Of a stretch of DNA of 64,000 nt, positions 41,261 to 49,204 are shown piece by piece. Origin of the DNA: Nocardia sp. XZ_19_385 (lineage in GTDB: Bacteria; Actinomycetota; Actinomycetes; Mycobacteriales; Mycobacteriaceae). Position 1 is the stretch's first letter. Each line of letters starts with the position of its first letter. Location: positions 2,232,001 through 2,296,000 of the forward strand of contig NZ_JACVEE010000002.1 in assembly GCF_015355755.1 (NCBI RefSeq), written 5' to 3'. The notes beneath the pieces were generated by a model. That model saw only the letters and a program-made list of their open reading frames with translations. It was not told the DNA's origin and did no database searches. The position numbers and the translations under genes were made by a program.

Positions 41261-42790
41261 TCAGCCGAACTGGATGCCTTGGGCCAGGGGGAGATCGGCG
41301 GAGTAGTTGATCGTGTTGGTGGCTCGGCGCATGTAGGCCTTCCAGGAGTCCGAGCCGGATTCGCGGCCGCCGCCGGTTTGCTTCTCGCCGCCGAAGGCGC
41401 CGCCGATCTCCGCGCCCGAGGTGCCGATATTGACGTTGGCGATGCCGCAGTCCGAACCGTCCGCGGCCAGGAAGCGTTCCGCCTCGCGTTGGTCGGCGGT
41501 GAAGATGGAGGACGAAAGGCCTTGCGGCACACCGTTGTGTAGCTCGATGGCGTGGTCGAGGTCCTGGTAGGTGAGGACGTAGAGGATGGGGGCGAAGGTC
41601 TCCTCGCGGACGACCGCGGTCTGCGCGGGCATGCGGACGACGGCCGGGCGCACGTAGAACGCGTCCTCGCCGAAGTCGTCGACTCGTGTACCGCCGCAGA
41701 TCAATTCGCCGCCGTCGGCCAGGGCGCGGTCCAGCGCGGCACGCATGCCGTCGTAGGACTGCTGGTTGATCAGCGGCCCGACGAGTACGCCGTCGTCGAG
41801 TGGATTGCCCACGCGCAGTTGGTCATACGCCTTCGCGATGCGGTCCAGCAGCGGGCCCGCCACATCGGCGTGCACGATCAGGCGCCGCAGCGTGGTGCAC
41901 CGCTGCCCGGCCGTGCCCGCCGCGGAGAACACGATGCCGCGCGCCGCGAGCTCCAGATCGGCCGAGGGCGTGACGATCGCCGCATTGTTGCCACCGAGCT
42001 CGAGTAGGCACCGTCCGAAGCGCGCCGCCACCCGCGGGGCCACGATCTTGCCCATGCGTACCGAGCCGGTCGCGCTCACCAGCGCTACCCGCTCGTCGTC
42101 GACCAGCCGGGCGCCCACCTCGGCGCCGCCCTGAATCAGTTGGTGCACTTCGGGATCCACGCCGACATCGGCGGCGGCCCGGCGCAGCAGGGTGTGACAG
42201 GCGAGCGCGGTGAGCGGGGTCGTCTCCGAGGGCTTCCAGACCACGGTATCGCCACAGACCAGCGCCAATGCGGTGTTCCAGGCCCATACCGCGACCGGGA
42301 AGTTGAATGCCGAGATCACGCCGACCACGCCGAGCGGATGCCAGGTTTCCATCAGCCGGTGGCCCGGGCGCTCCGAGGGCATCGTGTAGCCGTAGAGCTG
42401 ACGCGACAAACCGATGGCGAACTCGCAGATGTCGATCATTTCCTGCACTTCACCGACGGCTTCGGGCCCGATCTTGCCCGCCTCCAGCGTGACCAGGTCC
42501 CCGAGTTCGGTCTTGTGCTCGCTCAGGAGCTCGGCGAGCCGGCGCACCAGGGCCGCCCGCGCGGGCGCAGGCACTGTGCGCCAGGACTGAAAAGCGTTGG
42601 CGGCGCGGCTGATTGCGTTGTCGACGGCAGCCGTGGAGTCGGCTGGCAAGGTCAGTAGCGTGCCGCCGGTGATCGGCGTGCGCGCGGACAACTCTCCGGG
42701 GGAGGGGATTTCGGCACCGAATCCACGCAGCAGCGTCGCCGCGCGCTCGGTCAGTTCCTTGGTGAGCTGGTCACCGATGGTGTTTGTCAT
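41261..42790 (-). CDS. pcd: L-piperidine-6-carboxylate / 2-aminoadipate semialdehyde dehydrogenase
   Basis: 509 residues of the aldehyde dehydrogenase family: VISAFNFPVAVWAWNTALALVCGDTVVWKPS, LLELGGNNAAIV with the catalytic Glu, and AGTAGQRCTTLRRLIVH with the catalytic Cys. The last pattern is typical of the antiquitin/Pcd group, which oxidises the semialdehyde (or cyclic piperideine-6-carboxylate) made by lysine epsilon-aminotransferase to 2-aminoadipate. The lat gene and an Lrp regulator lie next to it, as in mycobacteria, which strongly supports the pathway. ATG 42790 has a GGAGC site. Divergent from lrpA over 79 bases. Confidence 0.93.
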   Translation of the reverse strand: MTNTIGDQLTKELTERAATLLRGFGAEIPSPGELSARTPITGGTLLTLPADSTAAVDNAISRAANAFQSWRTVPAPARAALVRRLAELLSEHKTELGDLVTLEAGKIGPEAVGEVQEMIDICEFAIGLSRQLYGYTMPSERPGHRLMETWHPLGVVGVISAFNFPVAVWAWNTALALVCGDTVVWKPSETTPLTALACHTLLRRAAADVGVDPEVHQLIQGGAEVGARLVDDERVALVSATGSVRMGKIVAPRVAARFGRCLLELGGNNAAIVTPSADLELAARGIVFSAAGTAGQRCTTLRRLIVHADVAGPLLDRIAKAYDQLRVGNPLDDGVLVGPLINQQSYDGMRAALDRALADGGELICGGTRVDDFGEDAFYVRPAVVRMPAQTAVVREETFAPILYVLTYQDLDHAIELHNGVPQGLSSSIFTADQREAERFLAADGSDCGIANVNIGTSGAEIGGAFGGEKQTGGGRESGSDSWKAYMRRATNTINYSADLPLAQGIQFG

Positions 42791-42857
42791 CGTTTGCTCC
42801 GCTGTAGCCTTCTGTCGCGCAGTCGCCTTTTCGTGCCCCGAGTCGCGTCCGCCGGGT

Positions 42858-42863
42858 TAGCCT
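42858..42863 (+). promoter_or_regulatory. -10 box (TAGCCT) of lrpA
   Basis: TAGCCT, six bases, then the ATG of lrpA at 42870. Confidence 0.45.
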
Positions 42864-42869
42864 TCCCTG

Positions 42870-43322
42870 ATGGCGGATACACCGGCAAGACCCGTACTCG
42901 ATGACACTGATCGACTGCTGATTCGTGAACTGATGGCCGATGGCCGGGCCACTCTGTCGAACCTGGCCGAGAAGGCCAGTCTGTCGGTGTCCGCGGTGCA
43001 GTCGCGGGTGCGACGGCTGGAGGCGCGCGGAGTGATTCGCGGTTACAGCGCGCACGTCGATCCGGAAGCACTGGGCCAGTTGCTCTCGGCATTTGTGGCG
43101 ATCACTCCTCTCGACCCGTCGCAGCCCGATGACGCGCCTGCCGTCCTGCAACATATCCCGGGGATCGAGGCTTGCCACTCCGTCGCGGGCGACGAGAGCT
43201 ACGTGTTGCTGGTGCGGGTGGCCTCACCGCGGCACTTGGAGCAGCTGCTGCAGGAGATCAGGGCGACCGCCAACGTCAGAACTCGAAGCACCATCATTCT
43301 GCAGACATTCTACGACAGGTAG
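42870..43322 (+). CDS. lrpA: Lrp/AsnC-family transcriptional regulator
   Basis: 150 residues: N-terminal helix-turn-helix (ATLSNLAEKASLSVSAVQSRVRRLEARGVIRGY) and a C-terminal RAM ligand-binding domain (AFVAITPLDP, CHSVAGDESYVLLVRVAS). These regulators assemble as octamers and sense amino acids. Here it sits between pcd and lat, genes of lysine breakdown, and lysine or a related amino acid is the expected ligand. It should control lat and possibly pcd. A candidate site lies between lrpA and lat. Probably leaderless. Confidence 0.94.
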   Translation: MADTPARPVLDDTDRLLIRELMADGRATLSNLAEKASLSVSAVQSRVRRLEARGVIRGYSAHVDPEALGQLLSAFVAITPLDPSQPDDAPAVLQHIPGIEACHSVAGDESYVLLVRVASPRHLEQLLQEIRATANVRTRSTIILQTFYDR

Positions 43323-43337
43323 CGGTTTACGGTAATT

Positions 43338-43380
43338 AATCCGAAATGTTGTAGATCCTGACGGATTTTTTACGTACCCT
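43338..43380 (+). promoter_or_regulatory. lat promoter with inverted repeat
   Basis: AATCCG at 43338-43343 and CGGATT at 43362-43367 form a 6-bp inverted repeat in AT-rich sequence. The -10 box TACCCT follows at 43375-43380, six bases before the GTG of lat. It is a plausible site for LrpA. Confidence 0.5.
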
Positions 43381-43386
43381 ACCGGT

Positions 43387-44718
43387 GTGACCCTCGAACT
43401 GGAGCAAACCCGAGGTGCGGTCACCCCCGCTACCCGGGTACATGAGATCTTGTCGGCGCATATCCTCGCCGACGGCTTCGACCTGGTGCTCGATCTGGCG
43501 AATTCGCGCGGCTGCCGCCTGGTCGACGAACGTGACGGCACCACCTATCTGGACATGTTCGGCTTCTTCGCCTCGAACGCGCTCGGCATGAACCATCCGG
43601 CCCTGGCCGACGATGCCGAGTTCCGCGCCGAACTGACCACCGCCGCGCTGAACAAACCGAGCAACTCCGACATCTACACCGTCGAAATGGCCCGCTTCGT
43701 GGACACTTTCGCGCGCGTGCTGGGTGATCCGCGGCTGCCGCACCTGTTCTTCATCGACGGCGGCGGACTGGCGGTGGAGAACGCGCTCAAGATCGCCTTC
43801 GACTGGAAGAGCCGGCACAACGAAAGCCATGGCCGCTCAGCGGAACTCGGCACCAAGGTGCTGCATCTGACAGGCGCGTTCCATGGGCGCACCGGCTACA
43901 CCATGTCGCTGACCAACACCGACCCGGTGAAGACAGCACGATTCCCGAAGTTCGACTGGCCGCGCATCGACACCCCGTACCTGACCGCCGGTCGCGAGGT
44001 CGAACTGGCCGAAACGCAGGCGCTGGAGCAGGCACGGCGGGCGTTCGCCGAAAACCCGCACGACATAGCCTGTTTCATCGCCGAGCCGATCCAGGGCGAG
44101 GGTGGCGATCGGCACATGCGGCCGGAATTCCTGCGCGCGATGCAGGAGCTGTGTCACGAGAACGACGCGCTGTTCATTCTCGACGAGGTGCAGACCGGGG
44201 TCGGGATGACCGGAACCACCTGGGCCTACCAGCAATTGGGGCTGGAACCGGATGTCATCGCGTTCGGCAAGAAGACCCAGGTGTGCGGCGTCATGGCCGG
44301 TGGTCGCGTCGACGAGGTGGCCGACAACGTGTTCGCGGTCAGTTCCCGGCTCAACTCCACCTGGGGCGGCAACCTCACCGATATGGTGCGCACCCGCCGC
44401 ATTCTCGAAGTGCTGGAACAGGATCGGCTGATCGAGCGGTCGCGAGAGCTCGGCGCGCACCTGCTGCGCCGGCTGGAGGAGCTGGCGGCGGCACATCCGC
44501 GGGTCAGTGAACCGCGCGGGCGCGGGCTGATGTGCGCGATCACGCTGGTGTCGGCGGAATTGCGCGACGAACTCCTGACCGCGCTGCGCGAACGCGAGCA
44601 TCTGCTGATCCTCGGTACGGGCGAGCGTGGTGTTCGGTTCCGGCCGCCGCTCACCGTGAGTGTCGCCGAACTGGACGCCGCGGTGGACGCGTTGGATCGG
44701 GTGTTGTCCGCGATCTAA
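43387..44718 (+). CDS. lat: L-lysine epsilon-aminotransferase
   Basis: 443 residues of the class III PLP aminotransferases. Visible: RGCRLVDERDGTTYLDMFGFFASNALGMNHP (substrate side), HLTGAFHGRTGYTMSLTNTDP, ILDEVQTGVGMTGTTWAYQQLG (Asp binding the pyridine nitrogen) and VIAFGKKTQVCGVMAG with the cofactor Lys. It transfers the epsilon-amino group of lysine to 2-oxoglutarate, giving aminoadipate semialdehyde for Pcd. In mycobacteria lat rises strongly in stationary phase or persistence under LrpA, so similar control is likely here. GTG start six bases from a -10 box, so leaderless. A hairpin follows the stop. Confidence 0.95.
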   Translation: MTLELEQTRGAVTPATRVHEILSAHILADGFDLVLDLANSRGCRLVDERDGTTYLDMFGFFASNALGMNHPALADDAEFRAELTTAALNKPSNSDIYTVEMARFVDTFARVLGDPRLPHLFFIDGGGLAVENALKIAFDWKSRHNESHGRSAELGTKVLHLTGAFHGRTGYTMSLTNTDPVKTARFPKFDWPRIDTPYLTAGREVELAETQALEQARRAFAENPHDIACFIAEPIQGEGGDRHMRPEFLRAMQELCHENDALFILDEVQTGVGMTGTTWAYQQLGLEPDVIAFGKKTQVCGVMAGGRVDEVADNVFAVSSRLNSTWGGNLTDMVRTRRILEVLEQDRLIERSRELGAHLLRRLEELAAAHPRVSEPRGRGLMCAITLVSAELRDELLTALREREHLLILGTGERGVRFRPPLTVSVAELDAAVDALDRVLSAI

Positions 44719-44743
44719 GGCCAATTGCTTGATATTTGCCCGG

Positions 44744-44776
44744 AATGGCGGAGTCTGAAATCTGGACTCCGCCATT
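44744..44776 (+). terminator. Hairpin terminator after lat
   Basis: AATGGCGGAGTC at 44744-44755 pairs perfectly with GACTCCGCCATT at 44765-44776, a 12-bp stem with a 9-base loop, 25 bases past the lat stop. No U-tract follows. Confidence 0.7.
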
Positions 44777-44830
44777 ACGCTTCGCACCCATGGCGTCCCG
44801 TCCTTACCGCACCCACGTCCGGTGCCGCGC

Positions 44831-46015
44831 GTGAACCGACGTAGTGCAGCTATGATCCTCTGCCCGGTAGTCGCGCTGGTTGTCGCGAGCGGGTGCGCCG
44901 GTGCCTCGGGCTCGGCCGCCGATGCCACGCGCTCGACGGTTGCTAGCAGCGCTGCACCGCCCGCGCACATCGCCAATCTGTTGCCGGGCATGCCGCCGCC
45001 GCTGTCACCGACCGACGTGTACGCCGCCAACCGTGAGCTGCATCCGTCGGTGGCGGACCACCGGACGCTGGTCTATGTGCCCAATAGCGAATCGGACACG
45101 GTGTCGGTGATCGACCCGGCGACCTTCCAGGTGATCGACACCTTCTCCGCGGGCGGCGACGAACCCCAGCACGTCGTGCCCTCCTACGACATGCAGACGC
45201 TCTACGTCACCAACGACCTGCCCCTCGGCAGCGGCAGCCTGCTCCCGATCGACCCGCGCACCGGCAAGCCGGGCGAGCCGTTCCCGGTCCGCGACCCCTA
45301 CAACATGTACTACACACCCGACGGCCAGTACGCGCTCGTCGTCGCCGAAGCCGACAAGTCACTGGACTTCTACGACCCGCGCACCTGGGAGAAGAAGCAC
45401 GCTGTCGCAGTCCCGGACTGCGCGGGCGTCGATCACATGGACTTCACCGCCGATGGCCGCTTCGCCCTGGCCAGCTGCGAATTCATCGGCCGCATGCTGG
45501 TTCTGGACGTCGCCGCCCGCGCGGTGGTCAAGACCATCGACCTGCCCAGCCGCTCCGACAAACCGCAGGACGTGAAACTGTCCCCGGACGGCCTGACCTT
45601 CTTCGTCGCCGACATGACAGCCAACGGCCTCTACACCTTCGATGCCCTGACCTTCGAGAGCAAGGGCTTCATCCCCACCGGCCACGGCGCCCACGGCCTC
45701 TACGTCACCCGCGATTCCAAGCAGATGCTCATCACCAACCGCCACGAAGGCAGCATCTCCGTCTGGGATTTCGCCCGCAACGAACTGGTCCACAAATGGT
45801 TCATCCCCGGCGGCGGCAGCCCCGACATGGGCAACATCTCCGCTGACGGCAACGTCTTCTGGGTCTCCGGCCGCCACCACGGCGAGGTCTACGCCATCGA
45901 CATCGCCAACTGGAACCTGCTGGCCCGCATCCCCGTCGGCACCGGCGCCCACGGCCTCACCATCTGGCCCCAGCCCGGCCGCTACTCCACCGGGCACACG
46001 GGAGTCATGCGCTGA
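44831..46015 (+). CDS. Lipoprotein with YVTN-type beta-propeller
   Basis: 394 residues. The N-terminus MNRRSAAMILCPVVALVVASGC has a short basic segment, a hydrophobic core and a lipobox-like ASGC (lipidated Cys22). The rest is a repeat-based propeller with YVPNSESDTVSVIDPATFQVIDTF, a canonical YVTN unit, and further blades containing DPRTGKPG, FTADGRFALASC and VTRDSKQMLITN. Such proteins are anchored outside the membrane and bind ligands or partners; no enzyme motif was found. GTG 44831 is chosen over an in-frame GTG at 44822 because it starts closer to the signal peptide. It is alone between two terminator regions. Function unknown. Confidence 0.85.
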   Translation: MNRRSAAMILCPVVALVVASGCAGASGSAADATRSTVASSAAPPAHIANLLPGMPPPLSPTDVYAANRELHPSVADHRTLVYVPNSESDTVSVIDPATFQVIDTFSAGGDEPQHVVPSYDMQTLYVTNDLPLGSGSLLPIDPRTGKPGEPFPVRDPYNMYYTPDGQYALVVAEADKSLDFYDPRTWEKKHAVAVPDCAGVDHMDFTADGRFALASCEFIGRMLVLDVAARAVVKTIDLPSRSDKPQDVKLSPDGLTFFVADMTANGLYTFDALTFESKGFIPTGHGAHGLYVTRDSKQMLITNRHEGSISVWDFARNELVHKWFIPGGGSPDMGNISADGNVFWVSGRHHGEVYAIDIANWNLLARIPVGTGAHGLTIWPQPGRYSTGHTGVMR

Positions 46016-46020
46016 TCGGG

Positions 46021-46674
46021 TCAGAACTCGAGGTCGGTCCAGGGGATGGTGATCGGGAACGGGAAATCGAATTCGATTCCCCCGGGATCGGCGGGCGTCC
46101 ACTCGCGCACTGCGAGATAGTTCGCCGGACGTAGCGGGCGAACCCCCTCGGTCAGGCGGCCGTGCTCGACTTCGAGCGCGTAAGCCCGGACCATCGCGAT
46201 CGCGCTGCTGTCGCGATCCAGCGAAACCTCCCAGTACCAGGGAATCCCGACGCTCGCGTATCGGCCTTTCTTGGCTTCCAGATCGGATTGAGTGTTGGAG
46301 GGGGACAGGACTTCTCCGACCAGTACGACATCCGAGGCGCGCAGGTCCTGGTACGGACCATCAAGGCACCGATGGACGACGAAGTCCGGCGTCAGGAAGT
46401 TCGACTTTCCGGTGGGGCTCATGAAGACATTCGTCTCGAGGTTGACCCTCCAGCACTGTTCCGGTTCGGTCGCCATCGACTTCCGCGCAGCCCGCTCGAG
46501 CTCGTTGGTCAGTCGGCGAGTGAAAGTTTGATGCTCACCGGGGCCGCGCCGGAGCCACACCACACGTCCATCCCAGAGTTCGATTTGTTCGGCGATCTCC
46601 TCCGGAAGCCGCTCCAACTGCTCCCAGGTCAGATACTCCGGGAGATCGGGCCGCTCGGTGTGCGGAATCGCCAT
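46021..46674 (-). CDS. Uma2-family (DUF820) putative endonuclease
   Basis: 217 residues of the Uma2 family, a PD-(D/E)XK nuclease-like fold abundant in actinobacteria and cyanobacteria. The core elements are TPDFVV with the Asp, VLVGEVLSPSN with the Glu, and a following Lys (EAKKGRYASVGIPWYWEVS). N-terminal TWEQLERLPEE and GEHQTFTRRLTNELERA are typical as well. Substrate and biological role of Uma2 proteins are largely unknown. It begins four bases after the truncated GNAT gene, likely as the third gene of a small minus-strand operon. Confidence 0.88.
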   Translation of the reverse strand: MAIPHTERPDLPEYLTWEQLERLPEEIAEQIELWDGRVVWLRRGPGEHQTFTRRLTNELERAARKSMATEPEQCWRVNLETNVFMSPTGKSNFLTPDFVVHRCLDGPYQDLRASDVVLVGEVLSPSNTQSDLEAKKGRYASVGIPWYWEVSLDRDSSAIAMVRAYALEVEHGRLTEGVRPLRPANYLAVREWTPADPGGIEFDFPFPITIPWTDLEF

Positions 46675-46678
46675 GACC

Positions 46679-47017
46679 TCATGCTATCCGCAAGCCCAAG
46701 GCTCCCTCGGCGAAGCGGCGGACTGTGGTCAGGCCGGCTTCGAGGGCCGCGTCGTAGCCTTCGCGGGCCCAGCCGGTGAGTTCGGCTTCGCCGTCGGCGG
46801 TGGGGGTGACGCCGATTTCGGCGACCATTTCGGCGGTGGTGGGTTCGCAGACGGCCCAGGAGTAGTGGATTTCGTTGTCCCACTGGGTGGCTCGGCGGGT
46901 GACGTAGTCGGGGTCGGTGATGCCGCCGGCGGCGAGGGCGGGGCGGTCGTCGATGCGTTCGTCGGCGCGCAGGGCGCGGAGATACCAGTTGCCGGCGTTG
47001 ATTTCGATGGGTTCCAT
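46679..47017 (-). CDS. GNAT-like acetyltransferase, apparently truncated
   Basis: 112 residues. The N-terminal part resembles RimJ/RimL-type GNAT acetyltransferases (NWYLRALRADERIDD, YSWAVCEPTTAEMVAEIGVTPTADGEAELTGWAREGYDAALEAGLTTVRRFAEGALGLRIA). However, the acetyl-CoA-binding pyrophosphate loop is poorly preserved and the protein ends exactly where the C-terminal strand (commonly G-L-H-R-I followed by a longer sheet) would begin. It may be a remnant or a divergent short protein. The ATG overlaps the stop of the DUF1707 gene (ATGA). Enzyme activity is doubtful. Confidence 0.7.
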   Translation of the reverse strand: MEPIEINAGNWYLRALRADERIDDRPALAAGGITDPDYVTRRATQWDNEIHYSWAVCEPTTAEMVAEIGVTPTADGEAELTGWAREGYDAALEAGLTTVRRFAEGALGLRIA

Positions 47018-47394
47018 CAGTCGTTGTCCTCGCTGCGTCGTTTGCCGATCAGTAGGGCGCCACAGAGCGGGATGGCCAGGAACCACAGCCAGCTGCCGGT
47101 GGCGAAGAAGAGGATGACGGCGATGATCGGGATGGCGGCCATGACTCGTTCCGGCCAGTCGTCGAGGAAACCGGACTTCTGCTTGGCGGGCGTCTTGGCC
47201 AGGCTGACCTGGTCGGGTGGGAGGTCGGCGAAGACCGGTTCCAGGTCACCGCGGGTGAGCGCGGCCGCGACCACGGCGCTGCGCTCGTCGAATTCCGCCA
47301 CGCTGAGCCGCCCGGCCGCGAAATGGTCGGACAGCCGCTGCATCGCCTGCTCGCGTTCGGCGGTGCCGATGCGGACTTCGGGAACCTCGCTCAT
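47017..47394 (-). CDS. DUF1707 membrane protein
   Basis: 125 residues. The first half is a DUF1707 (SHOCT-like) domain: RIGTAEREQAMQRLSDHFAAGRLSVAEFDERSAVVAAALTRGDLEPVFADLP. Two short hydrophobic helices follow (RVMAAIPIIAVILFFATGSWLWFLAIPLCGALLIG). This family is common in actinobacteria, typically as small membrane proteins beside regulators; the molecular role is unknown. ATG 47394 is preferred over the in-frame TTG at 47400. Its stop overlaps the next start, so it begins a three-gene minus-strand operon. It is divergent from the Ser/Thr kinase gene. Confidence 0.87.
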   Translation of the reverse strand: MSEVPEVRIGTAEREQAMQRLSDHFAAGRLSVAEFDERSAVVAAALTRGDLEPVFADLPPDQVSLAKTPAKQKSGFLDDWPERVMAAIPIIAVILFFATGSWLWFLAIPLCGALLIGKRRSEDND

Positions 47395-47540
47395 AGACAA
47401 AGGCTAACGCTCCCGGGGATCGACTATGTCCACCAAACCGGGGGTAGAACCGAATGAATGTCGGTAGATTCCCGGTCTCGAGCTTGGAATACGAGCGAGC
47501 GGGTAGCTCCTCCGTGAGAGGTAAGCGCGAGGAGTTCGTC

Positions 47541-49067
47541 ATGGGGGACATGTCCTTCGGCCCGTATCTGCTGCAGCGTCCATTGGGGCGGGGCGGCACC
47601 GGGCAGGTGTGGCTGGCTCATGACACCGAGACCGAACGTCTTGTGGCACTGAAGATTCTGGCGCCGGAACTGAGCTGCGATGCGAAATATCGGCAGCGGT
47701 TCGAGCGGGAGGCCCGCGCGGCCGCCGCGTTGCGCAACCCGCATGTGGTGCCGATCCACCGGTTCGGTGAACTCGACGACCGGCTGTTCATCGATATGGA
47801 GCTGATCGTCGGGGCGGATGTGGCGACACTGCTGGCCTGCGAAGGTTCGATGACCCCGGGTGTTGCTGTCGACCTCGTCACCCAGACCGCGGCGGCCCTC
47901 GATGCCGCGCATCGCACCGGGCTGGTGCATCGCGACGTCAAACCGTCCAACATCGTGGTCGACGGCGATGGGTTCGCCTTCCTCATCGATTTCGGCACCG
48001 CCTATCGCTCGGGCCAGACCGCCATCACCGGCACCGGGCGAGTCATCGGCACGCTGGCCTACCTCGCCCCGGAACGGTTCACCGGCGGCGGTGACGCCCG
48101 CTGCGATGTCTACGCGCTGGCCTGTGTGCTCTATGAATGTCTGACCGCGCGAAGACCTTTCGGTGACACCGATCCGGCCCAGCAGCTGCATGCGCATCTG
48201 CGGATGCCGCCGCCGCGGGCCTCGGATTTCAACCTCGCCGTCCCCGAGGCGCTGGACGAGGTCATCACCCGCGGAATGGCCAAGGAGCCTGACGAAAGAT
48301 TCGCCAGTGCGGCGGAACTGGCGCGGGCGGCGCAGGAGGCGGTCGGCGCCACGACGCCGGAAACCACCGCTCGCCTGGCGGCGGCCGTCGCACCGTTCGT
48401 CGCGACCGGCGCACCGGACGAGGAGCGCCTGGCCTGGCCGGGGCTGTTAACTCCCGAGACGGATGTGCATGTTCTGGGGAAGTCGTCGGCGACCACCGAA
48501 CCCGCGTCGCCGGCGCCAGCGGCACCCCAGTCGGTCACGCATCGCCGGGAACAGTTGCTCGCCGGTACCGCTGCCGTGCTGCTGGCGATCGCCGGCGCGG
48601 TGCTGTGGTCGGCCAACCGATCCGACGGGGCCGCCGAAATCGATGCCGCGCCCGCGACATCGGAGGTGGTGCTCCGCGCCCCGGCGCCGGCGGGCTCCTC
48701 GCCATCGGTCGCGCCGCGGCCGGCGGTGACCTCCGCGCTGTCGACAACGGCGGTGGTCGCGGCCCCGGTGCCGGTGACCCAGGAGCCGACCGTATTGCCG
48801 CGGTCGACCGCGCCGGTCGTCCCGGTCATCGGCCAGCCCTGTGATCCCGCGTATGACAGCAACGGCGCCTCCGCCGAGGGGATCGCCCTGTCCTGCACCC
48901 AGATCGGCGGCCAGATCGCGATCTGGTCGCCTGCGCTGGCGCCGGTCGAGCAGCCGAACAACCCCAAACCCGTGGAGGACAAACCCGACAAACCGGGCCA
49001 TGGCAACGGGAACGGCAATGGCAACGGGAACGGGCACGGGAACGGGAAGCCCAAACCGAATAAGTAG
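47541..49067 (+). CDS. Transmembrane Ser/Thr protein kinase with Asn/Gly-rich exported tail
   Basis: 508 residues. Kinase domain at about 8-265: LGRGGTGQVWLA (Gly loop), VALKIL (Lys38), HRDVKPSN (catalytic Asp132), LIDFGTA (DFG), APERF and the conserved Asp in CDVYALACVLYE. A Pro/Ala-rich juxtamembrane linker leads to one transmembrane helix at about 338-357. The exported part (~150 residues) has a CDPAYDSNGASAEGIALSC motif with two cysteines and ends in an Asn-Gly/His-Gly repeat followed by KPKPNK. This is the PknB-like topology of actinobacterial receptor kinases. ATG 47541 has a GCGAGGAG site. It lies immediately upstream of a second kinase of very similar catalytic domain. Confidence 0.93.
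   Translation: MGDMSFGPYLLQRPLGRGGTGQVWLAHDTETERLVALKILAPELSCDAKYRQRFEREARAAAALRNPHVVPIHRFGELDDRLFIDMELIVGADVATLLACEGSMTPGVAVDLVTQTAAALDAAHRTGLVHRDVKPSNIVVDGDGFAFLIDFGTAYRSGQTAITGTGRVIGTLAYLAPERFTGGGDARCDVYALACVLYECLTARRPFGDTDPAQQLHAHLRMPPPRASDFNLAVPEALDEVITRGMAKEPDERFASAAELARAAQEAVGATTPETTARLAAAVAPFVATGAPDEERLAWPGLLTPETDVHVLGKSSATTEPASPAPAAPQSVTHRREQLLAGTAAVLLAIAGAVLWSANRSDGAAEIDAAPATSEVVLRAPAPAGSSPSVAPRPAVTSALSTTAVVAAPVPVTQEPTVLPRSTAPVVPVIGQPCDPAYDSNGASAEGIALSCTQIGGQIAIWSPALAPVEQPNNPKPVEDKPDKPGHGNGNGNGNGNGHGNGKPKPNK
49002..49050 (+). repeat. Short tandem repeats encoding an Asn-Gly tail
   Basis: GGCAAC and GGGAAC hexamers repeat about eight times, with one GGGCAC variant, encoding G-N units at the C-terminus of the first Ser/Thr kinase. 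The tract is prone to slippage, so tail length may vary between strains. Confidence 0.8.
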
Positions 49068-49204
49068 ACCGCCCTGCCGATTCGGCGCACGTCAGCCAGC
49101 TCACAGGTGTTCGTGCTATTTCTTGTGACCTACCGGGGTTAGGCTCCGAGAAAGGCCGGGCGGGCCGTCGGACCGGCTGCATCGAGCACGGGGAGGTGTG
49201 GCGG

